Notes: generated by a model not told the origin, from the letters alone. 64,000 nucleotides of DNA from JBQQPY01 sp052258065 (GCA_052258065.1 JBQQPY010000002.1:62001-126000), one strand, 5' to 3'; shown: positions 41,470-52,710, counted from the first letter of the stretch. Numbers and translations: made by a program.

Positions 41470-41775
41470 TTTAATCACAGCATAAAATCTTAATTACATA
41501 TTTTGCTCAGTCGGCCTTAACGGGCTGTATAGCATATGGATGCTTTCAATGCCGCTACCAAGCAGCTTGGTATCAGTGCTTTTAAGTCATAACTTTGGTT
41601 AAATCGATACTCAAATTCGGCTAGATAACAAAGCGTATCTTGGCTAAGAATTGCATGGCAAGCACCCATTATGGTGTTTTTGATGTTCTCTAGCAGAGAA
41701 TTCTATTTTTTTAGAAATTCTCTATTCCTAGTAGAGCTCAAGATTGACTTGATTAGGTACATAATCAGGTAAAAT
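41470..41775 (-). repeat. IS1595-derived repeat, uninterrupted copy
   Basis: Antisense copy with intact insertion site attcggctagataacaaag at about 41620-41640, used here as the empty-site reference for the copies at 30-645 and 26486. Confidence 0.65.
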
Positions 41776-42105
41776 TGACAATATAAGTAAGCTTATGCCC
41801 GTAGCACGAACAATGTTTGCATGAGCAAACAGCAAGGTTAAGCACGCCACTGCGTGAGCATAGCGAACATCCTATCTACTATATTTTACGAAACTACACT
41901 TGCGCACGCAGCAAAGCCGTTTTTCTTTAAAAGAAGAAAAAGTTAAAAATGATAAACAATAAAAATATTAATTTACATTACATTCTTCGTGCATTTTGCT
42001 TGGGAATAGGTTATTCATCATCGAAATATCAGCAAAAAGATGACAAATCGTCTACCGTTGGTTATTTTCTACGGGTAACGTAAATTAAAAGGAGATCGCT
42101 GCATA
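41776..42105. other. aroQ-accBC upstream region
   Basis: No open gene. AAGGAG at about 42090 is a good ribosome binding site for aroQ. The stretch likely holds the operon promoter and leader, but no specific boxes could be assigned with confidence. Confidence 0.45.
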
Positions 42106-42558
42106 ATGGCCGATCATTTCCACATCCTGCTTCTCAATGGGCCGAACCTAAATTTGCTCGGCACTCGTGAACCGGACAAGTATAGCCATACCACGCTTGC
42201 CGTGATTATTGCGGATCTGAGTACGCTGGCCGGCAACCTTGGGGCAGAACTCAGCCATTTTCAGTCTAACGCAGAACATGCTCTAATCGAACGTATTCAT
42301 CAGGCCCAAGGCAATACTGATTTCATCGTTATCAACCCTGCCGCGTTTACCCATACCAGCGTTGCTCTGCGTGATGCGCTGTTGGCGGTAAATATCCCGT
42401 TTATTGAGATTCATCTTTCCAACGTGTATGCGCGAGAATCTTTTCGTTATCACTCCTATCTGTCTGATATTGCGGTTGGCGTGATATGCGGTCTCGGCGC
42501 CGATGGGTATCACTTTGCTTTACAAACTGCGGTCAAATGCCTGTCCACATCCAATTAA
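42106..42558 (+). CDS. aroQ: AroQ, type II 3-dehydroquinate dehydratase
   Basis: AroQ converts 3-dehydroquinate to 3-dehydroshikimate in the shikimate pathway. The 150-residue product starts MADHFHILLLNGPNLNLLG and has the flexible catalytic lid GTREPDKY with the active Tyr. The FQSNAEHALIERIHQA block, NPAAFTHTSVALRDAL and the catalytic-His segment EIHLSNVYARESFRYHSY follow. E. coli uses the unrelated type I enzyme (aroD), whereas aroQ upstream of accB is usual in Yersinia, Serratia and Sodalis relatives. Ribosome binding site AAGGAG upstream. Intact, which suggests that aromatic amino acids or chorismate products are still made. Confidence 0.96.
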   Translation: MADHFHILLLNGPNLNLLGTREPDKYSHTTLAVIIADLSTLAGNLGAELSHFQSNAEHALIERIHQAQGNTDFIVINPAAFTHTSVALRDALLAVNIPFIEIHLSNVYARESFRYHSYLSDIAVGVICGLGADGYHFALQTAVKCLSTSN

Positions 42559-42577
42559 TTAAAGTATGGAACCCGGT

Positions 42578-43015
42578 ATGGATATTTGTAAGATCAAGAA
42601 ACTGATTGAACTGGTTGAAGAATCCGGTATTTCCGAGCTGGAAATTTCTGAGGGTGAAGAATCGGTTCGTATCAGTCGTGCTACGGCGCAACCTGCCTAC
42701 CCGATGATGCAACAGGCTTATGTCCCTACAATACAGCAGCAATCCGCGGCGCCGGTCGTCACCATGCCTGCGACCATGAGCGGTCACCTTGTATGCTCGC
42801 CGATGGTCGGAACCTTCTACCGCACCCCTAGCCCGGATGCAAAACCTTTCATCGAGGTCGGTCAGAAAGTCAACGTTGGCGACACCCTTTGCATCGTTGA
42901 AGCAATGAAAATGATGAACCAGATTGAATCAGATAAAGCCGGCGTGGTGAAAGCTATCCTGCTGGACAACGGTCAACCGGTTGAATTCGAAGAGCCGCTG
43001 GTCGTCATCGAATAA
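42578..43015 (+). CDS. accB: AccB, biotin carboxyl carrier protein
   Basis: BCCP carries carboxybiotin between the two half-reactions of acetyl-CoA carboxylase, the first step of fatty-acid synthesis. I place the start at 42578 (MDICKIKKLIELVEESG), matching E. coli MDIRKIKKLIELVEESG. The in-frame ATG at 42566 adds four unmatched residues. Length is 145 (E. coli 156), the difference being a shorter Ala/Pro-rich linker (about residues 35-70). The biotin-accepting Lys111 lies in EAMKMM, in a typical biotinyl domain with SPMVGTFYRTPSPDAKPF. It lies 11 bp before accC. Confidence 0.95.
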   Translation: MDICKIKKLIELVEESGISELEISEGEESVRISRATAQPAYPMMQQAYVPTIQQQSAAPVVTMPATMSGHLVCSPMVGTFYRTPSPDAKPFIEVGQKVNVGDTLCIVEAMKMMNQIESDKAGVVKAILLDNGQPVEFEEPLVVIE

Positions 43016-43026
43016 CGAGGCGCCAA

Positions 43027-44373
43027 ATGCTAGATAAAATCGTCATTGCAAACCGCGGTGAAATTGCATTGCGTATTCTGCGCGCTTGCAAAGAACTGGG
43101 CATTAAAACCGTGGCTGTGCACTCCACCGTTGACTGCGACCTGAAACATGTGCTATTGGCCGATGAGACAATCTGTATCGGCCCTCCGCCATCGGTGAAA
43201 AGTTACCTCAATATCCCCGCTATTATCTCCGCAGCGGAGATCACCGGCTCGGCAGCTATCCACCCGGGCTACGGCTTCCTTTCCGAGAATGCCGATTTTG
43301 CTGAGCAGGTTGAGCGTTCAGGCTTCATCTTTATCGGCCCGCGTGCAGAAACTATTAGGTTGATGGGGGATAAAGTTTCCGCCATTAACGCAATGAAAAA
43401 GGCCGGTATCCCGTGTGTTCCAGGTTCCGACGGACCGGTAGGTGAAGACATGGATAAAAATCGCACCATCACTAACCGAATCGGCTATCCCGTAATTATC
43501 AAGGCCTCCGGCGGCGGCGGGCGCGGAATGCGCGTCGTGCGCAACGATAAAGAGCTGGACGCCTCTATCGGCATGACGCGTTCGGAGGCAAAAGTCGCGT
43601 TTAACAACGATATGGTCTACATGGAGAAGTACCTAGAGAATCCACGCCATATCGAGATCCAAGTGCTGGCTGATGGTCAAGGCAACGCTCTCTACCTAGC
43701 GGAGCGAGACTGTTCGATGCAGCGTCGTCATCAGAAAGTATTGGAAGAAGCACCGGCCCCCTACATTACTGAAGAATTACGCCGCTTTATTGGCGAGCGC
43801 TGCGCTACAGCTTGCGTAGAAATCGGCTATCGCGGCGTCGGTACCTTTGAATTCCTGTACGAGAACGGTGAATTTTTCTTTATTGAGATGAATACTCGCA
43901 TCCAGGTGGAACACCCTGTCACTGAAATGATAACAGGCGTGGATCTGATCAAAGAACAGCTGCGCATCGCCGCCGGGCAGCCCTTTTCCTTAAAGCAGAA
44001 GGATGTAAAGGTATCAGGTCACGCGGTAGAATGTCGCATCAACGCGGAAGACCCGACAAGCTTCCTGCCAAGCTCGGGCAAAATCACCCGGTTCCACGCG
44101 CCAGGCGGCCTGGGTGTGCGCTGGGAATCGCACATCTATGCCGGTTATTCGGTGCCGCCGTTCTACGACTCAATGATAGGCAAGCTGATCTGTTTTGGTG
44201 AAACTCGCGACGTGGTTATCGCCCGCATGAAAAATGCGCTGGCAGAGTTGATTATCGACGGAATTAAAACCAATATCGATTTGCAATTGAAGATAATGAA
44301 TGACGAAAATTTTCAGCAGGGTGCCACCAACATCCATTATCTAGAGAGAAAGCTAGGCTTACAGGAAATCTAA
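43027..44373 (+). CDS. accC: AccC, biotin carboxylase
   Basis: This ATP-grasp enzyme carboxylates the biotin of AccB using bicarbonate and ATP. The 448 residues (E. coli 449) begin MLDKIVIANRGEIALRILRA. They contain HPGYGFLSENADFAEQV, the glycine-rich ATP loop KASGGGGRGMRVV and the active-site strand FFFIEMNTRIQVEHPVTE. Forms an operon with accB and aroQ. Fully intact. In relatives yhdT and panF follow; here the sequence goes into IS material soon after the terminator. Confidence 0.97.
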   Translation: MLDKIVIANRGEIALRILRACKELGIKTVAVHSTVDCDLKHVLLADETICIGPPPSVKSYLNIPAIISAAEITGSAAIHPGYGFLSENADFAEQVERSGFIFIGPRAETIRLMGDKVSAINAMKKAGIPCVPGSDGPVGEDMDKNRTITNRIGYPVIIKASGGGGRGMRVVRNDKELDASIGMTRSEAKVAFNNDMVYMEKYLENPRHIEIQVLADGQGNALYLAERDCSMQRRHQKVLEEAPAPYITEELRRFIGERCATACVEIGYRGVGTFEFLYENGEFFFIEMNTRIQVEHPVTEMITGVDLIKEQLRIAAGQPFSLKQKDVKVSGHAVECRINAEDPTSFLPSSGKITRFHAPGGLGVRWESHIYAGYSVPPFYDSMIGKLICFGETRDVVIARMKNALAELIIDGIKTNIDLQLKIMNDENFQQGATNIHYLERKLGLQEI

Positions 44374-44417
44374 AACGTTAGCGTAAGGACACTTACGTTT
44401 ATACGCAATACGTCTAG

Positions 44418-44440
44418 ACCGGTTAAACACCGGCTTTTGC
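44418..44440 (+). terminator. Rho-independent terminator after accC
   Basis: Stem accggttaaacaccgg (ACCGG/CCGGT pairing with TAAAC loop) followed by cttttgct, about 45 bp after the accC stop. Confidence 0.65.
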
Positions 44441-44539
44441 TATAATGTGTTATTACTCATTGCTCCATACTGCTAAGTAAAATAGTTTTTATTAAAATCC
44501 GTGCTTATAAATATATTATCACATACGGCAAGGTAATGT

Positions 44540-46300
44540 TGTTTTGAACAATTTAAATTTAGTTGTGTACCAATATTGCATACATATATTGCAATGAAGT
44601 TTTAGTATTCAATACTCATTAAGATAATTTCTTACAATTTGACGGGAAGGCTAAGCAAAATAAACCTGGGCTATCGATTTTGAGATTATTCATAAACAGC
44701 TTTATCTGGTTTTCGTAAGGAGATTGTATTTAGATATCACTTAGAAATGAGCTAAATTTATCCTGATTCTATGCTCAGTCACTGTACTTTGGCCGAGCTC
44801 GGTCACTTTTTGCAGCTAACGGACCCGCCAATGCCTTACTGGCTATGAAGATATTGCCTTTTCGAGCTGTTTGTATTCATCTTCGTGCAGAGCTAGTTTC
44901 CCGGGCTTCAACTTCAGTGCCACGCGTGTGTGTCCACAATCAATTTACGCGAGGCATCGTCGATGCAAGCTTAGCAGTGGCTTCCGCCAGTATAACGCAG
45001 TCAATCTTAATCTACAGTTTGCAGTTTTTTAGTGTCTACCTTACTGTTTCACGCAAAATCATTTTAACGTATTGCAGCTCCAGAGCTTTATCTGCAAGCA
45101 GTTTCAAGGCCTATTATCCTTGCCTCTTTTGCGGCTCGCTTCAGAATAGCGCAATTAAAGGCGCCTCAGTATCACGCTCCACAATGCGGTCATATACCCG
45201 CTTTCCCGCTTACGTCTGAGGGACGCCTAAGCTCTTCTTTGACAAAACAACGCTTAACCTGATCTGTCTTGCACGCACCTATTTGTAAAATCTCGGCCAA
45301 CGCCTCGCTACTCAGTCGCTTTACATGTTCAATTAATTTATCATAATTTAACAAAATTAATATATTTATAACTTTCTTTGCAGCATGCTTACACTTACTG
45401 ACCAGCGCTCCCAGTTGCGTTCTTTCTTCTGGCGTGAGGATGATAATCTATTTTTCTATTTCTCTATTTTTTAGGATTTCTTCAGTTCTAGCTACAGGTA
45501 CTGCAATCTCTACTTTTACGTATTAAGACACTAGACATATCGGTGCAGCGTAATCTGTAGCTCTTGAGTAAAATGAAATGGCGGCTTACAGCACAGCTTC
45601 TATACACTGATTAAATCGCTCAATTATACTATTCGTTTGTAGGTAAATCAGTGGGCAACACATTGTTTTATATGAAACTCTGAACATAAGCGGTCTAATG
45701 CATTTTCCCCAGCAGCTGAGGGTTTTGGCAGGCCTAAAGATAATCTGTAAATTTTGGCATGATCGTAAGTGGCCAATTAATATCGATGGAAGATTCTCGC
45801 CTAAGATTACGCAAGAAACGTGATCTATTGGTCATGGTCTTAACTTTATAGAGACGGATAAAGACCCATTAAGTCGCTTGAAGGATAGCCACGAAAATAC
45901 AACGTCGTAAAGTTTTATTTTGAATTTATGAAAGATTTTTCATATCAAGATGCATATAAGCAAGCTCATAGCATTTTAAATGCTTTATGCTTTGGTTTTA
46001 GCGCTTTCTCTTTCATGTCATGAAGACGCCTGAAAACATTTTCGTAAGACCGCGAAGAGATCGTCGACTGAAAAGCGTCTTTTACGGGGACTCAGCTACT
46101 GCAGGGAATATGACCATGATCCTCAACAGCATCTCGTTTTGCGATTTAGAATCGGTCAATTTAGAAATGCCATAATGCTCAGCTAAAATAGATGCTGACT
46201 CGTTGCTTGCCTGAACAGATTCTCTGATTTTAAGTGTGCTTGTTGCCTGACCATTAAGTTTAATCATCATGATACTTCCTGATTACACATTGTCTTAGCT
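44540..46300 (-). mobile_element. IS481-type remnant with IS630-B insertion
   Basis: 44540-44636 is the IS481 3' end. 45532-46300 resumes at the same TA (ctagacatatcggtg) and runs to the 5' end. The frame 46082-46270 gives MMIKLNGQATSTLKI and ASNESASILAEHYGISKLT, the IS481 N-terminus. Confidence 0.75.
44637..45531 (-). mobile_element. IS630-B remnant inserted in IS481
   Basis: Reverse copy with the N-terminal end at the right (ctgcaatctctacttttacg ... agacac-TA). The left end lacks the usual 3' terminus, so part was deleted after insertion. Confidence 0.68.
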
Positions 46301-46301
46301 A

Positions 46302-46370
46302 GAACACTTTTCATCTATCCTAGTTTATTAAATAGCTGTTTGTCTATACGCTATGGTGAATTTGATGCGA
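46302..46370 (+). mobile_element. IS630-A left end at IS481 5' boundary
   Basis: gaacacttttcatctatcc follows TA at 46300-46301, exactly as for intact IS630-A termini, then decays after about 65 bp. Confidence 0.6.
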
Positions 46371-46999
46371 TTAATTGCTATTTACGAAAGGATCACGTAA
46401 CTGCGAGCGCTTTGTAAAAGCAAGTCAGACCATCTTTTATTTAATAACATATTACTAAACAAGAACTTTTCGGACCACATAGGGTTTTTACAACGTAAGT
46501 ATATTAGTAACGCCCATCGAGAAATCAAAGGCATTAATGCGGTAAATTGCGTGTATGTCAATCCTAGCACGGAACAATTTTAGATCATTGATTTTTTATC
46601 TACCATCCTCATGGTGATAGTAAATCGAAACTCGAGTATGTATGGGCTGTGCTAAAAAACATAGTTAGGCATACGTGCCCGCCCTTTACCGCAGTGTTGA
46701 TGGATGCATCATATGCCACTAAGAAGATTATGTTACTTATCGAATAGTTATAGCGATGCAACTAATGTTGACTGAACAATAGCCGTTTGGCGGATGACTG
46801 ATGTAGTGTAAATCCTTATTATTACTTAGATTTTCTGGCCCGGAATAAAAATAAACCAACCCAAGAAAAAACGAGATCAAAGGATTTTCCAAAATGTATA
46901 GAGTGAAAGTTTTCCGAGTTGTGGTGTCTACATGCCGTACGGATTTTGTCGTGATTAACGACCTTTATCAGGACGCTACTTTTCGCATACGCTAGCTGT
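46371..46999 (+). mobile_element. Possible IS701-like transposase remnant
   Basis: A plus frame near 46630-46750 reads LEYVWAVLKNIVRHTCPPFT then AVLMDASYATKKIMLLIE, reminiscent of the LMDSWYATK block in IS701-type transposases. The rest to about 46999 is unassigned. Family call is tentative. Confidence 0.35.
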
Positions 47000-47715
47000 A
47001 TTCCTAAAGTGCATACTAAAAAAATGAAACCGTAGACCAAGATCGGACAGATTGTAGCGGCAGAAATCAATGCCGAATTCGTTGCAGCTATGAATACCGT
47101 GCTAGACGTGTATCGTCGGCCATACGATTAGGTGCATCCAGTAGTTTAAATGGAACAGATCTCTCCATTCATTTGATACACACACATGGCGCCGCCATTG
47201 AGGCCTAGGAAAGCTATTCGGAAAAACTATGAACACAAACGAGCAGCGGTGTTTAATGTCTTCATGGCAAGTTAGCTGTTAGCGGGTGGTCGACTAACTA
47301 AAGTGACTGACCATCGCACTGCGATCGATTAGACTTGCTTTCTTAAGGATATATAAACACAACATCCTTATATACACCGAATTACGCTGGTCATAAAGAA
47401 TCTCAACTTCTATAATCTAGCTTTGTTTTACTCAGCATTCCCATCAGATTAGGCTAAGTCTTTATCAGATTTTTTAAACTAGTTGATACAACATGGCAGT
47501 TGGCTAAGCATAGTGAAAATCAAACTCAATGTACTGATCGGTCAATTCCTGAATCGTCATATTGACAAGATTGAGACATTGCAAAATAAAGTTATCGCTT
47601 AGCAGACATAACGCGAGAAAATAAACATCAAGATCGATTGACATTGCATGACTGATGACTCTAGCATCAAGCTCAAGCATCTTTATCCGTCATTTAATAT
47701 ATGATCTGATACTGG
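47000..47715 (+). mobile_element. IS630-B remnant, 3' part
   Basis: From the middle of the transposase (LDVYRRPYD-like at about 47100) to the 3' end (catttaatatatgatctg). Frames broken. Confidence 0.68.
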
Positions 47716-48505
47716 AGGAAACCTGAATCGCAGATCCAGCATTGATGCATATTCTGATCTTATCTTAACGCTTATTGATGAGTCTTATGATCTCACTTTC
47801 TCTGAAACATAAGCTTTCCTGAAAATACTTTCATCATTCAAAAGCGATTTTTCAGACTATCGCGCTTTTCACCACTCTATGATAATAGTTAAAAAATACC
47901 GTACATGCAACTCAACAAGGGAGCGATGATGTAGTTCATGCATGAAATTATGGTCTTAAGAAATATTATATTTTTTACAAGAGAAGCTTATTCATCATTG
48001 ATGAAACAGCAACGACAAAAAATCTGAGTAGATTAAAGGACTCCAGTAGTGGATATCCACTATACCGCACTGATGTCCTACACCCCCACTGAAAAATGAC
48101 GACACTTATACTACTCGGATACGCTTATTGTGATTAAGTGCAACTATGCTACTCGATAGAGCAATAAACAGACATACTTGCCCTGCTCATATAAATCAGA
48201 CAGTTTTTCTAAACTCATACTAAGAAATATCGTAATAATGGATAATTTTTCTACCTCATAAAGTTGATTGTGTACGAGAGGCTGCTGGCGCTAAAGATAC
48301 AATTTTTATCTTTCACCTTATTTACTGGATTTATGTCCTATCAAGATGACGTTCCCTAAGTTGAAATGACTGCTTAGAAAATCTTCAGAAATAACTGTTT
48401 GTTTGCTGTAAAATGTTCTTACTCAAACTATTAATTTTATTTCCCATAAAGATTGTAATAATTTTTGTTGCAGCGGACTATAAACCGAAACAAATGAAAT
48501 TCTAT
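47716..48505 (+). mobile_element. IS630-A remnant, 3' part
   Basis: Joins the preceding IS630-B end directly and carries the decayed C-terminal two thirds. The DLNPIE region lies near 48320-48360 and the right end aaacaaatgaaattctatagc at about 48500. Confidence 0.68.
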
Positions 48506-48600
48506 AGCTGAATAAAATGAGTAATCAGGTAAAATTTAGCGAATGAATGCGAGAAGAATGACGGTAGAAACGAGCGGTAATCTATAAAAGGAAAATGCCT

Positions 48601-48626
48601 GGGCGGCAGCAAAAGCCGCCGCCTCC
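48601..48626 (-). terminator. Possible terminator after metG
   Basis: Inverted repeat ggcggc/gccgcc with a 7-nt loop just past the metG end on the minus strand. The following U-tract is weak (aggcattttcc). Confidence 0.35.
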
Positions 48627-48642
48627 GAGAATGCGCAGCAGG

Positions 48643-50681
48643 CTATCTCACCTGCATACCAGGTAGCGCTCCGACTTCCGGGTTGAGCAGGAAGATATCT
48701 TTACCTCCGGGTCCGGCCGCCATTAGCATTCCTTCCGATACGCCAAAGCGCATCTTAAGCGGCGCCAGATTAGCTACTATTATCGTCAGGCGCCCTTCCA
48801 GTACATGAGGCTCAGGATATGCGGTACGGATACCGGAGAATACCTGGCGCATTGAGCCGCCGAGATCAAGGGTAAGCCTCAGTAGCTTCTTCGATCCCTC
48901 TACATGCTCGGCGCGCTTAATTAGAGCCACACGCATATCCACTTTGGCGAAATCATCAAACTCAATTGTATCGGCGAGAGGGGGCTTAGTTTAAGGGTAT
49001 TTCAGCTCTGCCGTCGACGCACTAACTGCCGCCGCCTCCTGGCGCGATGCCTTGACAACCGCCTCTACCTGCGCCAATTCGATCCGGCTGAATAGCACCT
49101 TGAATGGATTGATAGAATGCGATAATAGCGGTGTTGAAAACGTATCCCAGGTGAGCGGTGAGGCAAGAAAGTCTTCTGCCCGAGCCGCCAGCGAAGGAAG
49201 CACTGGTTTCAAATAGATCATCAGTATTCGGAACAGCTGAATTCCCATCGTACAGATAGCCTGCAGATCCGCCTCACGCCCCTGCTGTTTCGCCACCACC
49301 CAGGGTGCTTGTTCATTCACATAGCGATTAGCCAAATCCGCCAGGGCCATAATTTTGCGGATAGCGCGGCTGGTCTCACGGCTACTGAACGCTTCGCCAA
49401 TCGACGTTGCCGCATTGATAAAGGTTGCATATAGCACCGGGTCAGCTACCGTGGACGCTAATTGACCGTTAAAGCGTTTATTGATAAAGCCGGCGTTGCG
49501 TGAGGCCAGGTTAACTACTTTATTCACAATATCGGCGTTGACCCGCCGAACAAAATCTTCTAGATTCAAGTCGATATCATCGATGCGCGACGAAAGTTTG
49601 GCAGCATAGTAATAACGTAAGCAGTCCGCATCCAGGTGTACTAAATAGGTACTAGCCTTGATAAACGTGCCGCGAGACTTAGACATTTTAGCGCCGTTAA
49701 CGGTGACATATCCGTGGACAAATAAATTTGTCGGTTTGCGGAACTGACTACCTTCCAGCATTGCCGGCCAGAACAGGCTGTGAAAATAGACAATATCTTT
49801 GCCAATAAAATGGTAGAGATCGGCTTTAGAATTGACGCCCCAGAACTCGTCAAAGCAAAGATCGCTACGCTTTTGGCAAAGATTTTTAAAAGCGCCCATA
49901 TAGCCAATGGGCGCATCTAGCCAGACATAAAAATATTTACCGGGCGCATCGGGCACTTCAAAGCCAAAATAGGGCGCGTCACGGGAAATATCCCACTCTT
50001 GCAATCCTGACTCGAACCATTCCTGCATTTTATTAGCCACCTGTTCCTGCAGAGCGCCCGAGCGTGTCCAGGCGCGCTGCATGTCGTTAAAGGCCGGCAA
50101 ATCGAAGAAAAAGTGTTCCGATTCCCGCATCACCGGTGTAGCGCCAGACACCACTGATTTCGGATTAGTGAGCTCTGTTGGGTTATAGATGGCGCCGCAG
50201 ACTTCGCAGTTATCACCGTACTGATCGGGTGAATGGCATCTTGGACAACTGCCTTTCACAAAACGATCTGGAAGGAACATGGCCTTTTCGGGATCAAAAA
50301 GCTGGGAAATCGTTCGCGACTTGATATAATTATTTTTTTCAGACGCTGATAAATCAGTGTCGATAACTGGCGATTTTCCTCGCTATGAGTCGAATAGTAG
50401 TTGTCATAGCTAATACCAAAGCCGGAAAAATCGGTCTGATGCTCAAGATTCATTTCATTAATCATCTCTTCCGGCGCCATACCTAATTGCTGCGCCTTAA
50501 GCATAATTGGTGTGCCGTGAGCGTCATCAGCACAGATAAAATAAACCTTATGACCACGCATTCTCTGATAACGGACCCAGATATCCGCCTGTATATGCTC
50601 CAGCATATGGCCGAGATGGATTGAACCGTTAGCGTAAGGTAATGCGCAGGTTACCAATATTTTTTCTGCAACTTGAGTCAT
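48643..50681 (-). pseudogene. metG: metG, methionyl-tRNA synthetase, frameshift plus internal stop
   Basis: MetG charges tRNA-Met and initiator tRNA; it is essential. The N-terminal frame (ATG 50681, MTQVAEKILVTCALPYANGS, HLGH motif) runs to a A7 run (T7 on plus, 50333-50339). One extra A would give KNNYIKSRTISQLFDPEKA and join the 429-residue frame 48991-50280. That frame holds the zinc knuckle (CPRCHSPDQYGDNCEVCG), KMSKSRGT and the anticodon-binding helices. It ends at TAA 48991-48993 after TAELKYP. The same frame continues past the stop (EFDDFAKVD) into the C-terminal tRNA-binding dimerisation domain, VALIKRAEHVEGSKKLLRLT to LNPEVGALPGMQV. Truncation before that domain leaves an active monomer in E. 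coli MetRS, so the stop may be tolerated. Confidence 0.87.
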
Positions 50682-50862
50682 AGTAAAATTTAGCTTTCTT
50701 TAAGTGTCATAAGGCAGTTGATGGTAACCGATAGTGATGCCTCACGTAAATAAGCGGCATGCGCGCTCGCCGCCCGTAAACCGTTGCCCGCCGCTGCCGA
50801 TGAGGTCTGTTATGCTCAGGCTAATGATTACTCATCCTCTAAACAGAATCGCAAGGAACCGG

Positions 50863-51972
50863 ATGAAACTTTTTGCTCAAGAAACAACTCAAAAGGCGCT
50901 GCACAAGCAGATAAGCAGTGTGCTAAGCGCCTTCAAACATCCGACGCTTAAACGCGATTTAACCTTATTGAAAGCATTGCATCATAGCACGCTGCTTGAC
51001 CGCACTCTGCACATCGAGCTGGTGATGCCGTTTACCTGGAAAAGCGGTTTCGCAGAGCTGCAGGAAAGCACCAGCGCCGAATTGCTGCATTTAACAGGCA
51101 CCACCGCCATTGACTGGAAGCTGATACATAATATTGCCACGATGAAACGAGCTAAGGAGCCCGCAGGCGTAAACGGCGTGCGCAATTTAATTGCTGTCAG
51201 TTCCGGCAAAGGTGGCGTAGGTAAGTCAAGCATTGCCGTCAATCTGGCACTGGCGCTAGCGGCGGAAGGCGGACGCGTCGGACTGCTAGATGCCGATATT
51301 TACGGCCCCTCGATTCCGAACATGTTAGGCAGGACCCACGAGCACCCCACGTCGCCGGATGCGCAGCATATGGCACCGATAATGGCTCACGGCCTGGCCA
51401 CCAACTCCATCGGCTATATGGTTACCGAGGACAACGCGATAGTCTGGCGAGGCCCCATGGCTAGTAAAGCTCTATTGCAGCTGCTGACCGATACGCTTTG
51501 GCCTGAGCTGGATTATCTTATACTGGATATGCCTCCCGGCACCGGCGATATCCAACTGACGCTGGCACAAAAGATTCCGGTAACGGGCGCGTTGGTAGTG
51601 ACGACGCCGCAAGACATTGCAATGGCTGACGCGCGCAAGAGTATTGTGATGTTTTCCAAGGTAGGCGTGCCGGTACTCGGTATCGTGGAGAACATGAGCA
51701 TGCATATCTGCAATCATTGCGGCTATCTCGAAGCCATTTTCGGCACCGGCGGCGGGAATAAGCTCGCGGAGCAGTACCAGTGCGCGCTGCTTGGCCAAGT
51801 ACCATTGCATATCAGCCTGCGCGAGGATCTAGATCGCGGTGAGCCGACGGTCGTGAGTCGTCCAGACAGCAAATTTACCAAAATATATCGCCAGCTAGCA
51901 GGGAAGGTGGCGGCACAACTCTATTGGCAGGGTGAAGTCATCCCGACGAAGATCGCTATCAAAACCATTTGA
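50863..51972 (+). CDS. mrp: Mrp (ApbC), Fe-S cluster carrier ATPase
   Basis: Mrp is a P-loop scaffold or carrier protein for iron-sulfur clusters. I choose the ATG at 50863 (MKLFAQETTQKALHKQISSV) with AAGGA upstream, giving 369 residues as in E. coli. The frame open since 50734 adds 43 residues with no counterpart. An N-terminal MIP18-like domain (residues 1-100) is followed by the deviant Walker A VSSGKGGVGKSSIAVNLALA and DADIYGPSIPNMLG. The DMPPGTGDIQLTLAQ motif and the cluster-binding CxxC (HICNHCGYL) follow. Divergent from metG, as in E. coli. Intact. Confidence 0.95.
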   Translation: MKLFAQETTQKALHKQISSVLSAFKHPTLKRDLTLLKALHHSTLLDRTLHIELVMPFTWKSGFAELQESTSAELLHLTGTTAIDWKLIHNIATMKRAKEPAGVNGVRNLIAVSSGKGGVGKSSIAVNLALALAAEGGRVGLLDADIYGPSIPNMLGRTHEHPTSPDAQHMAPIMAHGLATNSIGYMVTEDNAIVWRGPMASKALLQLLTDTLWPELDYLILDMPPGTGDIQLTLAQKIPVTGALVVTTPQDIAMADARKSIVMFSKVGVPVLGIVENMSMHICNHCGYLEAIFGTGGGNKLAEQYQCALLGQVPLHISLREDLDRGEPTVVSRPDSKFTKIYRQLAGKVAAQLYWQGEVIPTKIAIKTI

Positions 51973-52464
51973 TAAGGCCCGGCCAGATAGGGAATTTAAG
52001 TTTTTTTGTTTATTCCTTACGGCTTTTATTGATACAAACGCCTCAGGCTAGCGTTTAGCTTGCCGCTGCTAGCCTCATCACCTGAGCCGTTGTCAACGTT
52101 GGGTATACGTGATGCAAATAATCTAGGGGTACAGACTTTCATGACCAGATCCACGCTGAGGGCCATCTGCTCGAGCAGATTTTGCAGCGGCGCTTTTCCG
52201 CTACCAGAAGCAGCGTAAAATAAACCTTGTCACACTCTAATCGTTAGTCAGAAAACGGATATGCGTATGTTGGCAATACTGCATCAGTAGGAAAGATATT
52301 CTTATCAAGTAATCCAACGTTACAAGCAGCCTAACATTAGTTAAGACACGGCCTATTCCCAAGCATAAATACACGCAATACGCATAGCAAACTAATGAAT
52401 GTTAGAAATTACTGTTGGCCGCTTACGTCTATATAACTAGGAGCTCTCATGCTCGCTAATGGGC
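51973..52464. other. Decayed stretch after mrp
   Basis: A moderately GC-rich patch at 52040-52200 gives an open minus-strand stretch (LLEQMALSVDLVMKVCTPRL) that I do not recognise. It may be an old gene end. The rest is AT-rich with no repeat match. Confidence 0.35.
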
Positions 52465-52673
52465 TGCAAGCTGCCTGATAAAGACGCTTAAGCTTAATAT
52501 AAACATTATCAGTAGTGAGGTGCTAATCTTTTGTGCGAATGCTTTCCCATTGCTGACTAGCGCTTTCAGTTGCACTCTTTCTTCCGCTGTAAGGGTAATA
52601 ATGTATTTTTCTATTCTTTCATTTTAGTAACTCTGGTTGCAGATACTGCAATCGTCACTTTTTACGTCTTAAT
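52465..52673 (-). mobile_element. IS630-B fragment, both ends joined
   Basis: 3' end sequence (gcctgataaagacgcttaag) joined directly to the 5' end region (tgcaatcgtcactttttacg), so the middle is deleted. A 16-bp tandem duplication (acagtatcaggataaa) follows at 52674-52705. Confidence 0.6.
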
Positions 52674-52710
52674 ACAGTATCAGGATAAAACAGTATCAGG
52701 ATAAAAACTA

